A DNA stretch of 64,000 nt. Source: Alkalibacterium sp049389645. GTDB taxonomy: Bacteria > Bacillota > Bacilli > Lactobacillales > Carnobacteriaceae_A. How positions within the stretch are numbered: the first letter of the stretch is position 1; every line of letters begins with the position of its first letter. Both the position numbers and the translations under genes were made by a program. Shown one piece after another: positions 53,294-62,921 of the stretch. A model generated the notes under the pieces. That model had not been told where the DNA came from. It ran no database searches and was given only the letters and a program-made list of their open reading frames with translations. The stretch lies in contig NZ_CP186540.1 in the NCBI RefSeq assembly GCF_049389645.1, positions 1,054,001 to 1,118,000 of the forward strand. Reading direction: 5' to 3'.

Positions 53294-54214
53294 TTAGTCG
53301 CTCTCTTCTTTTACTTTGATAATTATTTTCCCTTTTACGTGGCCCGTCTCACTCAACGTATGAGCTTCTCTCAGTCCTTCTTCTGAAAAAGGATAAACCT
53401 TTGAAATAACAGGTTTCAATTTTCCTTTCATGAGCCATTCGTGAAGTTGTTCGAGCGCTTTTTTTGTCGGTTTCATCGAGAAAAATTGTGCATCGTGAAT
53501 CTTTGTATCAACTAATTCACTCGGGTCTCCGGCAATGGACAATAGTCTGCCTTTATTTTTAATAAGAGACAAACTTTTTTCCAAGACCTTCCCCCCTATA
53601 GTATTAAAGACCAAGTCGATATCTTCCAAAACCTCTTCAAACGCTTCCTTTTCATAATCAACTGGTCGATCGACACCAAGCGATTTAAGCAGCTCTTGAT
53701 TACTGCCGCTGGCCGTGGAAGCAACCCAGGCTCCTTGAATTTTAGCTATTTGAACAGCTAGCGACCCGACGCCACCTGAACCGGCATGAATCAGCACTCT
53801 TTGTCCGTTCTTCACTTGTCCTCGTGAAACGATTGCTTCATATGCCGTTTGTCCGGTCAACGGAACGGCTGCAGCCTCTTCAAATGAAATCCTATCGTCT
53901 AGTTTAACGGTCCTGTCAGGACGTACGGAAACAACTTCTGCATACGTTTTGGAGCCGTTAGCCATCACTCTATCCCCTACTTCAAACCCTTTGATGTCTC
54001 TACCTACTTCGATCACTCTTCCGGCAACATCGTTACCGACAATCATTGGTAAACTGCCGCCAAATGAGCCTTTTCGCCGTTTTATATCGACTGGATTGAC
54101 ACTCGTGGCGTATACTTCAACGAGCAGGCGATCTGGTTTCAATGCAGGCTTATCCGTTTCTTTTAACTTTAATTGTTCCACTCCACCAAACGCTTCTATA
54201 ATTATAGCTTTCAT
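53294..54214 (-). CDS. NADP-dependent quinone-oxidoreductase-like protein (MDR family)
   Basis: 306 residues from the ATG at 54214, with GGAG 10 nt upstream; an in-frame GTG nearer the SD would have almost no spacing. The N-terminal GroES-like domain has GNDVAGRVIEVGRDIKGFEVGDRV, and the NADPH site is VLIHAGSGGVGSLAVQIAK (near 145). No zinc-ligand pattern is seen, which puts it with quinone/enone reductases. Substrate unknown. Confidence 0.85.
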   Translation of the reverse strand: MKAIIIEAFGGVEQLKLKETDKPALKPDRLLVEVYATSVNPVDIKRRKGSFGGSLPMIVGNDVAGRVIEVGRDIKGFEVGDRVMANGSKTYAEVVSVRPDRTVKLDDRISFEEAAAVPLTGQTAYEAIVSRGQVKNGQRVLIHAGSGGVGSLAVQIAKIQGAWVASTASGSNQELLKSLGVDRPVDYEKEAFEEVLEDIDLVFNTIGGKVLEKSLSLIKNKGRLLSIAGDPSELVDTKIHDAQFFSMKPTKKALEQLHEWLMKGKLKPVISKVYPFSEEGLREAHTLSETGHVKGKIIIKVKEESD

Positions 54215-54499
54215 TTTTGGCACACTCCTTCAGCATACATTTCTCCATAATCTTATCACGACGAGCTTGTACTGCTTTCCGATTCGGATAAAACATTATC
54301 CATAAAAACTTATGCTATCAGTCGACTTATTTTATGATATTTAGAAAGCGGGAATAATAAACTCTTTTTGTTAAATAAAATAAGCTGAATTTCAAAACAA
54401 GTTAAACTCATTTTAAGATTCAACTTATGAAAAATCGAGATATTGGATAAACTATTATTTGGATACTTTGGTCCAATCTAATCGACAGATGACTTCTAT

Positions 54500-55138
54500 T
54501 TAATCCATCCGTAAAAATGATTTTAACCTTCCGATCACTTCTTTGTCTTCTACTTGTGGGAAATGAGTGTAGTAGGCTCCGACAGCTCCCAGAAATACTT
54601 CTGGAACATCTATTGCCACGACCTGATCGACTAAGCTCAGCAACTCATGATACGTATCTTGGGGTATTACCGGCACTGCTACAATGATTTCCTTGGCTCC
54701 TTGTTCCTTAACAGCCTCAATCGCCGCTTTCATCGTTAATCCCGTCGCGATCCCATCATCCACTAAAATAACTGTTTTATCCTTGATCGGTTGTTGAGAA
54801 AGCACTTGTGAATATTTTTTCCGGCGACTTTCCATCGCCTTACGCAGACGACTGATTTCCTTGTTTATCCATTCCGGATCCAGATGGTCGGTTACCAGTC
54901 TATTTAATAGGGCCTCTCCTTTTTCCGAAACTGCGCCAATAGCATACTCCGAATGATAAGGATGACCAATTTTTTTCGACATAATCATATCAAAGGGTAG
55001 GTGATGTTGCTCAGCTATTTCTATGCCTAGAGGGATGCCTCCTCGTGGCAAAGCTAGAACAACCGAATTATCAGCATCCTTCAATTGAAGAGCTGCAGCT
55101 AGCTGCTTTCCTGCATCTATACGATCATAAAACCTCAT
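54500..55138 (-). CDS. Phosphoribosyltransferase-domain protein
   Basis: 212 residues. The PRPP-binding loop is VILVDDGIATGLTMKAAIEA (near residue 124), with the acidic pair and GxATG as in type I phosphoribosyltransferases. The N-terminal part DRIDAGKQLAAALQLK and the SKKIGHPYHSEYAIGAVSEK segment are typical of the uncharacterised COG1926 group. No substrate can be assigned. The 285 bp before the next gene hold no clear feature. Confidence 0.82.
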   Translation of the reverse strand: MRFYDRIDAGKQLAAALQLKDADNSVVLALPRGGIPLGIEIAEQHHLPFDMIMSKKIGHPYHSEYAIGAVSEKGEALLNRLVTDHLDPEWINKEISRLRKAMESRRKKYSQVLSQQPIKDKTVILVDDGIATGLTMKAAIEAVKEQGAKEIIVAVPVIPQDTYHELLSLVDQVVAIDVPEVFLGAVGAYYTHFPQVEDKEVIGRLKSFLRMD

Positions 55139-55435
55139 TGTTATCCCCCCTGTAAGAAGTAACTAACTCGCATTTTTTACCATCCGTTTTTCCCCTTAAA
55201 GTTTGTACACAGTATATCATGAATAAAAAATTCCTAATATTAGAATGATTTGGTCGCTTTTTAAAGCATCATTTTCAAAGAAAACCACTTCTTACTGAAC
55301 CGTCATTCTGTATAGTATAAAATTTAAATTATTAATAGTTTATAGGTTTCGAGTGATTCTGATTTGAAAAGCCAACTGTTTGCTCTATAATGTAAACAGT
55401 AAGCATTAACACTTAATTGCCAAGGAGGAAGTAAA

Positions 55436-55837
55436 ATGTCATTTATAAAAGGCGCTTTAATTGGGGCTGCTTTAGGTTTGTTATTCGCGCCTAAGAGCGG
55501 TGAAGAAACACGTGAAGATTTACGTAAAAGAATGGACGATTCAAAAAAATCAGCAGGTGATTACGCAGATAAAGCCAAAGTAAAATCCGAAGAAATGTCA
55601 CAAACAGCTGGAACAGCTACAGAAAACATCAAGCTGACAATAAGCAAAACAGCTAAAGATTTACGCGAACAGTTGCATCATGCTTCAGAAGAAATCAAAG
55701 ATGAAGCACGCACGTTGAAAGAAGAAGTAAAAGAAACAACTGAAGATGCTTATGTGGATATTGCAGTCGAAGTGGACGATGCTTCTGACGAAATCCGCGA
55801 AAACAAAGATGACTCTAACTTAAACGATAAAGTATAA
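55436..55837 (+). CDS. YtxH-domain stress protein
   Basis: 133 residues. A short hydrophobic, glycine-rich N-terminus (FIKGALIGAALGLLFAPKSG) is followed by Lys/Glu-rich heptad-like helices to the end, as in YtxH/LEA-like general stress proteins. AAGGAGG precedes the ATG. The ~300 bp upstream are AT-rich with no other gene. It ends at a strong terminator. Confidence 0.85.
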   Translation: MSFIKGALIGAALGLLFAPKSGEETREDLRKRMDDSKKSAGDYADKAKVKSEEMSQTAGTATENIKLTISKTAKDLREQLHHASEEIKDEARTLKEEVKETTEDAYVDIAVEVDDASDEIRENKDDSNLNDKV

Positions 55838-55845
55838 TTGATTTT

Positions 55846-55881
55846 GACCTCTCGAAGAATAAATTCGGGAGGTCTTTTTTT
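55846..55881 (+). terminator. Terminator of the ytxH-like gene
   Basis: GACCTCTCGAA pairs with TTCGGGAGGTC, then TTTTTTTT. Confidence 0.85.
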
Positions 55882-55955
55882 CGAATTAGAGATATTGAAC
55901 TTCAGAACCGAAAGAAGAGACTACCAAATGGAAAAGATTATTTATCTTGGCAAAC

Positions 55956-56015
55956 AAAAAATACATTCCCACTAATTCGTCGAAACGACGTACCACTGGT
56001 GAATGTATTTTTTTT
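55956..56015 (-). terminator. Terminator of the RRNPP-type regulator gene
   Basis: AAAAAATACATTC pairs with GAATGTATTTTTT around ~30 nt; an inner ACTAATTCGTCG / CGACGTACCACTGGT part adds little. Confidence 0.65.
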
Positions 56016-56038
56016 AGTCGATTTACACTAAGCTGTTT

Positions 56039-56896
56039 CTACTGGATCAATTCTTTTCCTAATCGGTCAATAGTTAATTGCATCGATACCGTGAATTTTT
56101 CATTCTGCTGGATATCAAAAATAGTCCAAGCTTGTTTATAAGCAATTAAAGCATCTTCTTTTTGTTCTAATTTTTCCAGACAATATCCTTTATAGTATAA
56201 AAAATCTCCTAAGAGAAACAATGTCTTCTGTTCTACAACCAAATCCAGCCCCTGAAAAACTATACTTAGGCATTCACCATATTTATCTTGTCGCGCAAGA
56301 CAAATAGAATAATTCAACATCAGCTTGGCTTTTTTCTCATGATTCATCCATTCAGAAAACATATCAAAGCCTTTATGATAATACTGTTCTGCTAGGTCAT
56401 ATTCTTCTTTTTTTAAGTACTGATTACCGATACTATCAATTATTTCAACACGTAATTCTCCATTTTTCATTTCTTTTTCCAGACGAATCAAGTAGTTTAA
56501 TGCTTTATCATTGTCCCCGTCACGATAATCAAACAACAAACCTTTAACCCATTCAAAGAACAATCTGTCTTCTCCAATAGCTTGCTGGATAAGCTCTTCG
56601 TTTGAATCAATTAGATAAGATACGGAATCGTATTCTCTTCGCTCCAAATGTTGTCGCACTAACTTGCTTAATTGAGTGGTCTTAGAATACCGACTCTCGA
56701 TTGAATCTTCCCCGTAAAAATAATGCAGTGAAACTTCTAGTCTTTCAGCTAATTTTTCCATTAATTCTCTACTAGGTCTCACTTTTCTCTTCTCAATTCG
56801 ACTAATCATCGCTTGCGTACAAATACCTTCTGCAAGGTCAGATTGAGTCATTTTTATTTCTCTTCTTCTGTTCTTTATTTTCTCCCCAATTTTCAT
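56039..56896 (-). CDS. XRE/TPR regulator of the RRNPP (Rgg/PlcR-like) type
   Basis: 285 residues from the ATG at 56896. Residues 1-60 are a helix-turn-helix (IKNRRREIKMTQSDLAEGIC, then TQAMISRIEKRKVRPS). The remaining ~220 residues are tandem helical TPR-like repeats (LRVEIIDSIGNQYLKKEEYD; KAKLMLNYSICLARQDKYGE; LFLLGDFLYYKGYCLEKLEQ). Such proteins usually respond to a small secreted peptide. I looked for a short peptide gene next to it and did not find a convincing one, so its ligand is unknown. Confidence 0.82.
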   Translation of the reverse strand: MKIGEKIKNRRREIKMTQSDLAEGICTQAMISRIEKRKVRPSRELMEKLAERLEVSLHYFYGEDSIESRYSKTTQLSKLVRQHLERREYDSVSYLIDSNEELIQQAIGEDRLFFEWVKGLLFDYRDGDNDKALNYLIRLEKEMKNGELRVEIIDSIGNQYLKKEEYDLAEQYYHKGFDMFSEWMNHEKKAKLMLNYSICLARQDKYGECLSIVFQGLDLVVEQKTLFLLGDFLYYKGYCLEKLEQKEDALIAYKQAWTIFDIQQNEKFTVSMQLTIDRLGKELIQ

Positions 56897-57019
56897 TCGC
56901 AAAGCCCTCTCATTATATTACCATTATAATATCAGTTATATTAAATCATTATACATAAGTAGGAAGCTTATTTCTACAACTTTCATGACTAATCTTCACT
57001 TTACTCTTATTTATAATAA

Positions 57020-57056
57020 AAAAGACTAAAGATGGTGATCTTTAGTCTTTTGCGAG
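57020..57056 (-). terminator. Terminator of phoP-phoR
   Basis: Perfect 14-bp stem AAAAGACTAAAGAT with loop of 4; followed by TTATTAT on the minus strand. A short unassigned stretch (57057-57172) lies before the phoR stop. Confidence 0.85.
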
Positions 57057-57172
57057 TGTTCTCATATATTTTTAATTTTTCCAGGTCGCAACAAGTACTT
57101 CATTCATGCATTTTAAACGTCTCATAATATGAAACGCCTTCTACAACTTTAGGAAGTATTCCTTTTATGGCA

Positions 57173-58969
57173 TTAACCTTGTTTTTCGGATTTTCGGGAT
57201 ATTGAGAGAGGCAACCAGACGGTAAAACGTGTGCCTTTTTCAACTTCGCTTTCCACCTCAATCCGTCCATTATTGTTTTCAACCAGCCATTTAACGATCG
57301 ATAAACCAAGTCCTGTCCCTCCGACATTTCGACTTCTACCTTTATCGACACGATAGAAACGCTCAAATATTCTACTGACTTGGTCTTTAGGTATGCCTAT
57401 TCCCGAGTCAATGATTGATAACTGCAGTTCATTATCAAGCGTATCGATATCGATCGTCACTTTCCCTTTTTCTGGCGTGTAAGCAACAGCATTGCCTAAT
57501 AGGTTGATGATGATTTGTTTTAGATGGTCAGGATTTATTTCTATTTCAACATTATCTATATTATTGATATTGATATGAATTTGCTTCAAATCGATTTTTT
57601 GGCTTAGGATTTTGATGACTTCATCAACGGTTTCTTTTACATGGATTTTTTCTTTTATCCCACTAACTTTTCTTTGTTCTAGTTTGGACAATTGTAAAAT
57701 ATCATTGACCATGGCATCTAGCCGGCTGGATTCTTTATAAATGATTTCCAAAAATTCGACCAATACATCTTCGTCGTGCAAAGCACCGTCCAGCAGAGTT
57801 TCGCTGAATCCCTTAACGGCAGTGATCGGCGTACGCAATTCATGCGACACATTAGCTACAAAATCGGTGCGCACCTTTTCAAGTCTTCTTATTTCAGTGA
57901 TATCATACAGCAGAACAATAAAATTAAGCGTTTCTAAAGATTGATTGAAAATCGGGACCACATGGACATCCACTATTTTCTCTTCTGGATAATATATTTG
58001 AATTTCTTTGTTCTGAACAACTTGTTCTTCATATGCTTTTTCTATTATGGCAATCAATTCAGAACTATGCAGACTCTCATAGAATGGTTTTCCTTGTTTG
58101 CTATTCATATCCTCCCCGAGCAGTTCATTCATTATTGGATTGACCATATTGATGGTTTTATCTCTTTCAACCACCATCACGCCAATAACCAGATGATTCA
58201 CCAGTTCTTTGAGTTTCAATTCATTTTCTTTGATTTCTCCCATTTGATTGTATAAATTAACGGCCAATTTATTTATGGAGTTACCCAGTTCATCTATTTC
58301 CTTGTATGAACCCGGGTGATATCTAACGGAATAATCTTGAAAAGACAGGACATCAGCTATATTTTTAATGTTTTCAATGGGTGCAGTTATTTTTTCCGCC
58401 CAATAGCGTATGAACAAGACAGCGACAAAAATAGATAGCACAATAAAGACTAATAAGGCGGTCATTAATTCATCCGTCACACCGACTACCTCTTCAGCAC
58501 TTTTAGATAGCCTGATAAATCCTACAAGCGTGTCTTCATCCGTGCGAATCGGAGCAGCACTATAGTAAAAAACGTCTCCCGTACTTTCGCTAACGCGATA
58601 ATACGTTCCGATTTCCTGCCCTTCGATGATCTGCTCTATTTCCGGTCTATCCAAATGATTCTCAATTGTATCTAAGGATGCATGCGAATCATATAAAACC
58701 TCACCGGTTAAATCAATGAACGTTATCCTCTCATTGATGTTACTTGCTGCAGATGTTAATTGAGTCACAAGTCTTTCCCTATTTTCAACAGTTGCGATAT
58801 CGCTCTCTAGTTGACTTTCCAGCGTCAGCAATTGAACAGACAACGCTTCTTCTTGTTGTTCGATGGCTTGTTTTTCAATGACCGAAGACACCATATAAAT
58901 AAAAAGAACAGAAAAAGAAAGGAGAATAAGTGTAAAGATAAAAATCATTCTCGATTGAATTTTTTTCAT
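57173..58969 (-). CDS. phoR: Phosphate-regulon sensor histidine kinase
   Basis: 598 residues. Two membrane segments (IFIFTLILLSFSVLFIYMV and MTALLVFIVLSIFVAVLFI) enclose an extracytoplasmic domain of ~150 residues. HAMP, a PAS domain (near 250-350), the phosphoacceptor FVANVSHELRTPITAVKGF (His near 380), and an ATPase domain with NLLGNAVAYTPEKG, DSGIGIP and GGTGLGLSIVKW follow. This is the PhoR/WalK layout. Its start overlaps the phoP stop by 4 bp (ATGA), and pstSCAB lies divergently upstream, which favours PhoR. Confidence 0.9.
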   Translation of the reverse strand: MKKIQSRMIFIFTLILLSFSVLFIYMVSSVIEKQAIEQQEEALSVQLLTLESQLESDIATVENRERLVTQLTSAASNINERITFIDLTGEVLYDSHASLDTIENHLDRPEIEQIIEGQEIGTYYRVSESTGDVFYYSAAPIRTDEDTLVGFIRLSKSAEEVVGVTDELMTALLVFIVLSIFVAVLFIRYWAEKITAPIENIKNIADVLSFQDYSVRYHPGSYKEIDELGNSINKLAVNLYNQMGEIKENELKLKELVNHLVIGVMVVERDKTINMVNPIMNELLGEDMNSKQGKPFYESLHSSELIAIIEKAYEEQVVQNKEIQIYYPEEKIVDVHVVPIFNQSLETLNFIVLLYDITEIRRLEKVRTDFVANVSHELRTPITAVKGFSETLLDGALHDEDVLVEFLEIIYKESSRLDAMVNDILQLSKLEQRKVSGIKEKIHVKETVDEVIKILSQKIDLKQIHININNIDNVEIEINPDHLKQIIINLLGNAVAYTPEKGKVTIDIDTLDNELQLSIIDSGIGIPKDQVSRIFERFYRVDKGRSRNVGGTGLGLSIVKWLVENNNGRIEVESEVEKGTRFTVWLPLSISRKSEKQG

Positions 58970-59673
58970 TTAGGTACCTCTAATTTGTAACCGAATCCCC
59001 TAGCCGTTTTTATATAATATGGTTTTTTAGGATTTTCTTCGATTTTGTCTCTCAAGTGACTGATATGCACATCGACGATCCGGGTTTCACCAGTAAAATC
59101 GTAGTCCCATATAGCCAGCAAGAGCTGTTCGCGACTTAAGATCCGATTCTTATTTTCTGCCAAATAAAGCAGCAGCTCAAACTCTTTAGGTGTAAAGTCC
59201 ACTTTTTTTTCTTTGACATACACTTCGAAGTTTTCAGGATAGATGACGATATCATCGAATTTAATGACTTTTTCAATTGTTTCAGGCAGTGGCTCATGCT
59301 TACTATTTTTCTCGACTCTACGTATGATTGCTTTAATTCTCGCAATCACTTCACGTGGACTGAACGGTTTCGTAATATAATCGTCGGCCCCTATTTCCAA
59401 CCCAACGATTTTATCAATCTCAGAGTCTTTTGCCGTCAACATGATGATGGGTGTATCGACTTTTTCTCCTCTTAATTCTTTACATATCTCCATGCCATCC
59501 TTAGAGGGTAACATCAGATCGAGTAATATTATCGCATACTCATTCTCCAGAGCTAGATTTAATCCTTCTTCGCCGTCCATCGCCACTTCGACACTATAGT
59601 TCTCTTTTTCTAAATTATATTGAAGTAATTTGACTATCGATAGCTCATCTTCTATTATCAACACTTTTTTCAT
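58966..59673 (-). CDS. phoP: Phosphate-regulon response regulator
   Basis: 235 residues. Receiver domain with acidic pocket EDE (10-12), phosphoacceptor Asp in IILLDLMLPSKDG (near 53) and K in DDYITKPFSPREV. OmpR-type winged helix at about 130-232 (FTPKEFELLLYLAENKNRIL; IVDVHISHLRDKIE). It binds Pho boxes; three such half-sites lie in front of the divergent pstS gene about 200 bp away. Confidence 0.92.
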   Translation of the reverse strand: MKKVLIIEDELSIVKLLQYNLEKENYSVEVAMDGEEGLNLALENEYAIILLDLMLPSKDGMEICKELRGEKVDTPIIMLTAKDSEIDKIVGLEIGADDYITKPFSPREVIARIKAIIRRVEKNSKHEPLPETIEKVIKFDDIVIYPENFEVYVKEKKVDFTPKEFELLLYLAENKNRILSREQLLLAIWDYDFTGETRIVDVHISHLRDKIEENPKKPYYIKTARGFGYKLEVPK

Positions 59674-59871
59674 AGATATCCTCCATTAGTTTGTATCGTA
59701 TAAGGCAAGTATTTATCATTTCAAATCTTTTGTATTATGTATCGAGTGAAATACCTATTTGTTATTTAAAGCAATAATAAGCTAAAATGCTCAAGGATTC
59801 AACTAGTATAAGGAATTCACAGAACGATTCTCAGCACGGACAGCACTGTGTTAAAAAACGCCGAAGAAATA

Positions 59872-59929
59872 TTTACACAATCTTTACATTGTATTTTCAT
59901 AAAATCAACGTTGGTCGTTTATTATAAAT
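59872..59929 (+). promoter_or_regulatory. Pho box and promoter of pstSCAB-phoU
   Basis: TTTACA (59872), TTTACA (59883) and TTTTCA (59894) are spaced exactly 11 bp apart, as in Gram-positive PhoP operators (TT-A/T-A-C/A repeats every 11 bp). A TATAAA -10 lies at 59924. The rest of the 300-bp gap between phoP and pstS is featureless. Confidence 0.75.
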
Positions 59930-59975
59930 GTATGGACAGGCGATGTTCAACTAAAAAAAAAAGAGGGATTTAATT

Positions 59976-60956
59976 ATGAAAATGAATAGACTAGCTAAAA
60001 TAGGTACCTCATTAAGTGTAGCACTTCTCTTGGCAGCATGTGGGAATGAACCGACTGATGAAAATGACACTGGAACAAATGGCGACACTTCTGATGGAGA
60101 AACTTCCGAAGGTCTTTCTGGTTCCGTTCAAGTAGATGGATCATCCACTGTCTTTCCTATTATGGAAGGCGTAGCCGAAGAATTTTCAATCGCAAATCCA
60201 GATGCTCGAGCAACCATTGGTGTTTCAGGAACTGGCGGAGGAATGGAAAAATTCATCGCTGGTGAAACAGATATTACAAACGCTTCTCGACCAATGAAAG
60301 AAGAAGAAGCTGAAATGCTTGAAGAAGCAGGCGTTGAATACACAGAATTCCAAATCGCACTTGACGGATTATCAGTCGTCGTACACCCCGATAACGATTG
60401 GGTAGATTATTTGACTCTTGACGAACTGAAATCCATCTGGTTGGAAGAAAGTACCGTGGAAACATGGGCAGACGTAAGAGAAGGCTGGCCGGATGAAGAA
60501 ATTCTTTTATTCAGTCCTGGTACAGACTCAGGCACATACGATTATTTCGATGAAATCATCTTAGACGGTGAACAAATCGATAGAGCAGCTACGCTATCTG
60601 AAGACGATAACGTACTGGTTAATGGAGTTCAAGGTTCAACAAATGGTTTAGCTTACTTCGGTTATGCCTATTATGCAGAAAACATGGATACCGTTAAAAT
60701 CGTTCCCATCGAAAATAATGATGGAGAGATCATAACACCTTCAGATGAGACCGTTCAAGACGGCACTTACGAACCATTATCCAGACCGTTATTCATCTAT
60801 GTAAAACACGAATCTATGAAAGAAAATGAAACGGCTTATGAATTCGCTAAATACACTTTAGAAATGGCTGGAGAAATGGCTACTGAAGTTGGCTATGTGG
60901 CACTAGATGATTCCATATACGCAGAGAGCATAGAAACACTTGAAGGTTTAAAATAA
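59976..60956 (+). CDS. pstS: Phosphate ABC transporter substrate-binding lipoprotein
   Basis: 326 residues. Lipobox LLLAAC with the lipid cysteine at about 21, an acidic Thr/Ser spacer, then GSVQVDGSSTVFPIMEGVAE and the phosphate-binding SGTGGGMEKFIAGETDITNASRP region (in two parts); FSPGTDSGTYDYF closes the site. It captures phosphate outside the membrane. First gene of pstSCAB-phoU behind a Pho box. AAGAGGG precedes the ATG. Confidence 0.95.
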   Translation: MKMNRLAKIGTSLSVALLLAACGNEPTDENDTGTNGDTSDGETSEGLSGSVQVDGSSTVFPIMEGVAEEFSIANPDARATIGVSGTGGGMEKFIAGETDITNASRPMKEEEAEMLEEAGVEYTEFQIALDGLSVVVHPDNDWVDYLTLDELKSIWLEESTVETWADVREGWPDEEILLFSPGTDSGTYDYFDEIILDGEQIDRAATLSEDDNVLVNGVQGSTNGLAYFGYAYYAENMDTVKIVPIENNDGEIITPSDETVQDGTYEPLSRPLFIYVKHESMKENETAYEFAKYTLEMAGEMATEVGYVALDDSIYAESIETLEGLK

Positions 60957-61098
60957 ATAATTAAAGTAAATGCAGAAAAGATTCAATGATTTGTTATAAA
61001 TGCAAATAAAAAAACATTTATTTGAAAGATTATATAGGTTAATGTCCAATGTGAATATCTCGTTGGACATTTTGCCTATGTTTAAGGAGTGTTCAATC

Positions 61099-62028
61099 AT
61101 GAAATCAACGATACGTGACAGGATTCAGCAGAATAACGCTAAACAGTCCTCCCAAAATATAATTGAAACGATCATGCCCATGTTATTTTTACTCATGGCT
61201 TCTATCTCCATTCTTGTAACGGTAGGAATCATCTTTACTCTCTTGAGAGAAACCGTCTTATTTTTTTCTAGGGTTCCTTTTATCGATTTCATAACGGGTA
61301 CAGAATGGTATCCTTTCTTTGGTAATAATCCCAGTTTTGGTATTTTGCCACTGCTTTCCGGTACGTTTACAATTGCCGCGATTGCAATGGCAGTTGCTGT
61401 ACCATTTGGTCTGGCAACCGCCATTTATTTAAGTGAATATGCCAGTGAACAAAGAAGTAAAGTATTGAAACCTATTTTAGAAGTATTAGCCGGTGTCCCG
61501 ACGGTCGTTTATGGTTTGTTTGCTTTAACGTTCGTGACACCTTTGCTGCAAACATTTATGCCTAGTTTACCTATTTTTAATGCCTTAAGTCCAGGAATAG
61601 TTGTAGGGATCATGATCATTCCTCAAGTCGCTTCATTATCTCAAGAAGCGATGAATGCTGTTCCTCAGTCCATGCGAGAGGGCGCTCTGGCATTAGGTGC
61701 AACACGTTTGGAAGTTGCATTGAAAATCGTCATTCCCGGCTCACTTAGCGGGATCATCTCTTCTCTCGTTTTGGGTCTATCGCGTGCGATCGGCGAAACA
61801 ATGATCGTAGCTACCGCAGCAGGCTCCACACCAAACTTAGGTTTTACCCCCACCGAATCGATTCAGACGATGACTGCTTATATCGTTCAAGTCAGCCTGG
61901 GGGATGCGACGTTTGGCTCGACCATTTATTATAGTATCTATGCAGTAGGAATGACTCTATTCCTCTTCACTTTGATCATGAATTTATTTGCCAATCACAT
62001 TTCCCGAAAATATAGGGAGGTCTATTAA
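61099..62028 (+). CDS. pstC: Phosphate ABC transporter permease PstC
   Basis: 309 residues from the ATG at 61099 after AAGGAG; the open frame extends upstream without family similarity. Six membrane segments. The permease motif region is EAMNAVPQSMREGALALGAT (near 190). Typical PstC sequences are LPLLSGTFTIAAIAMAVAVP and GLSRAIGETMIVA. Its last base overlaps the start of pstA (TAATG), so the two are translationally coupled. With PstA it forms the phosphate channel. Confidence 0.93.
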   Translation: MKSTIRDRIQQNNAKQSSQNIIETIMPMLFLLMASISILVTVGIIFTLLRETVLFFSRVPFIDFITGTEWYPFFGNNPSFGILPLLSGTFTIAAIAMAVAVPFGLATAIYLSEYASEQRSKVLKPILEVLAGVPTVVYGLFALTFVTPLLQTFMPSLPIFNALSPGIVVGIMIIPQVASLSQEAMNAVPQSMREGALALGATRLEVALKIVIPGSLSGIISSLVLGLSRAIGETMIVATAAGSTPNLGFTPTESIQTMTAYIVQVSLGDATFGSTIYYSIYAVGMTLFLFTLIMNLFANHISRKYREVY

Positions 62029-62906
62029 TGAATAATAAAGTTGTTGTACCTGATGAAAAGCAAATTTCGAGAAGAATTACAAGAAATAAACTGGCTCAAG
62101 GGATTTTCTTGATGGCCACCCTGTTTGGAATGATCGTACTAGCTACCCTGCTTATCAGAATTTTTTCACAAGGAATCGGCTACCTGAATATAGATTTTTT
62201 GACTAATTACGCATCAAGAAGACCTGAAGATGCCGGAGTCAAAGCTGCACTGCTCGGAACTATCTGGGTCATGTCCATAACGATACCTGTTTCACTCATA
62301 CTAGGTGTGGGGACATCTATTTATTTAGAAGAATATGCACCAAAAAATAAATTTACCCGCTTTATCGAACTGAATATAGCCAACTTAGCTGGCGTTCCTT
62401 CCGTTGTGTTTGGTTTACTCGGTCTCACAGTCTTTGTCCGCTTACTCGGAATGGGTAGAAGCATTTTAGCTGGTGGCCTGACCATGTCGCTGCTTATTTT
62501 ACCCGTCATCGTTGTCGCTTCAAAAGAAGCCATACGGTCGATTCCACAAGAACAGTATGAAGCTGCTTATGCCATGGGCGCAACCAAGTGGCAAATCATT
62601 CGGACCGTTGTCCTTCCAGCAGCCACACCCGGAATATTGACTGGAGCGATTCTCGCATTATCTCGAGGTGTCGGAGAAACAGCCTCCCTATTGATGATCG
62701 GTGCGATGACCTTTATTGCGTATACGCCAACTTCCGTACTGGATAGCTTTACTATTCTACCTATTCAAATTTTCAGTTGGGCAGGCAGACCGCAGGCATC
62801 ATTTCAGGCAGTAGCCGCAGCCGGAAGTATTGTCTTACTCATTATTTTAATTGTGATGAATTCGCTGGCAATTGTCATTCGTAATAAATACTCAAAACGT
62901 TATTAA
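62028..62906 (+). CDS. pstA: Phosphate ABC transporter permease PstA
   Basis: 292 residues with six membrane segments. The ATPase-contact loop is EAIRSIPQEQYEAAYAMGAT (near 167), and LALSRGVGETASLLMIGAM is the PstA counterpart of the PstC end motif. The start overlaps the pstC stop by one base. A GGAGG site for pstB follows its stop by a few bases. Confidence 0.93.
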   Translation: MNNKVVVPDEKQISRRITRNKLAQGIFLMATLFGMIVLATLLIRIFSQGIGYLNIDFLTNYASRRPEDAGVKAALLGTIWVMSITIPVSLILGVGTSIYLEEYAPKNKFTRFIELNIANLAGVPSVVFGLLGLTVFVRLLGMGRSILAGGLTMSLLILPVIVVASKEAIRSIPQEQYEAAYAMGATKWQIIRTVVLPAATPGILTGAILALSRGVGETASLLMIGAMTFIAYTPTSVLDSFTILPIQIFSWAGRPQASFQAVAAAGSIVLLIILIVMNSLAIVIRNKYSKRY

Positions 62907-62921
62907 TGTAGGAGGAAACTA

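Noticed and set aside
55947..56141. 64-aa plus-strand ORF between ytxH-like and the RRNPP regulator, as a possible signalling peptide gene
   Set aside because: It runs through the regulator's terminator and into its coding region on the other strand; no signal peptide and no ribosome site.
57100..57366. 88-aa ORF overlapping the end of phoR
   Set aside because: Out of frame with phoR and mostly inside it; no ribosome site.
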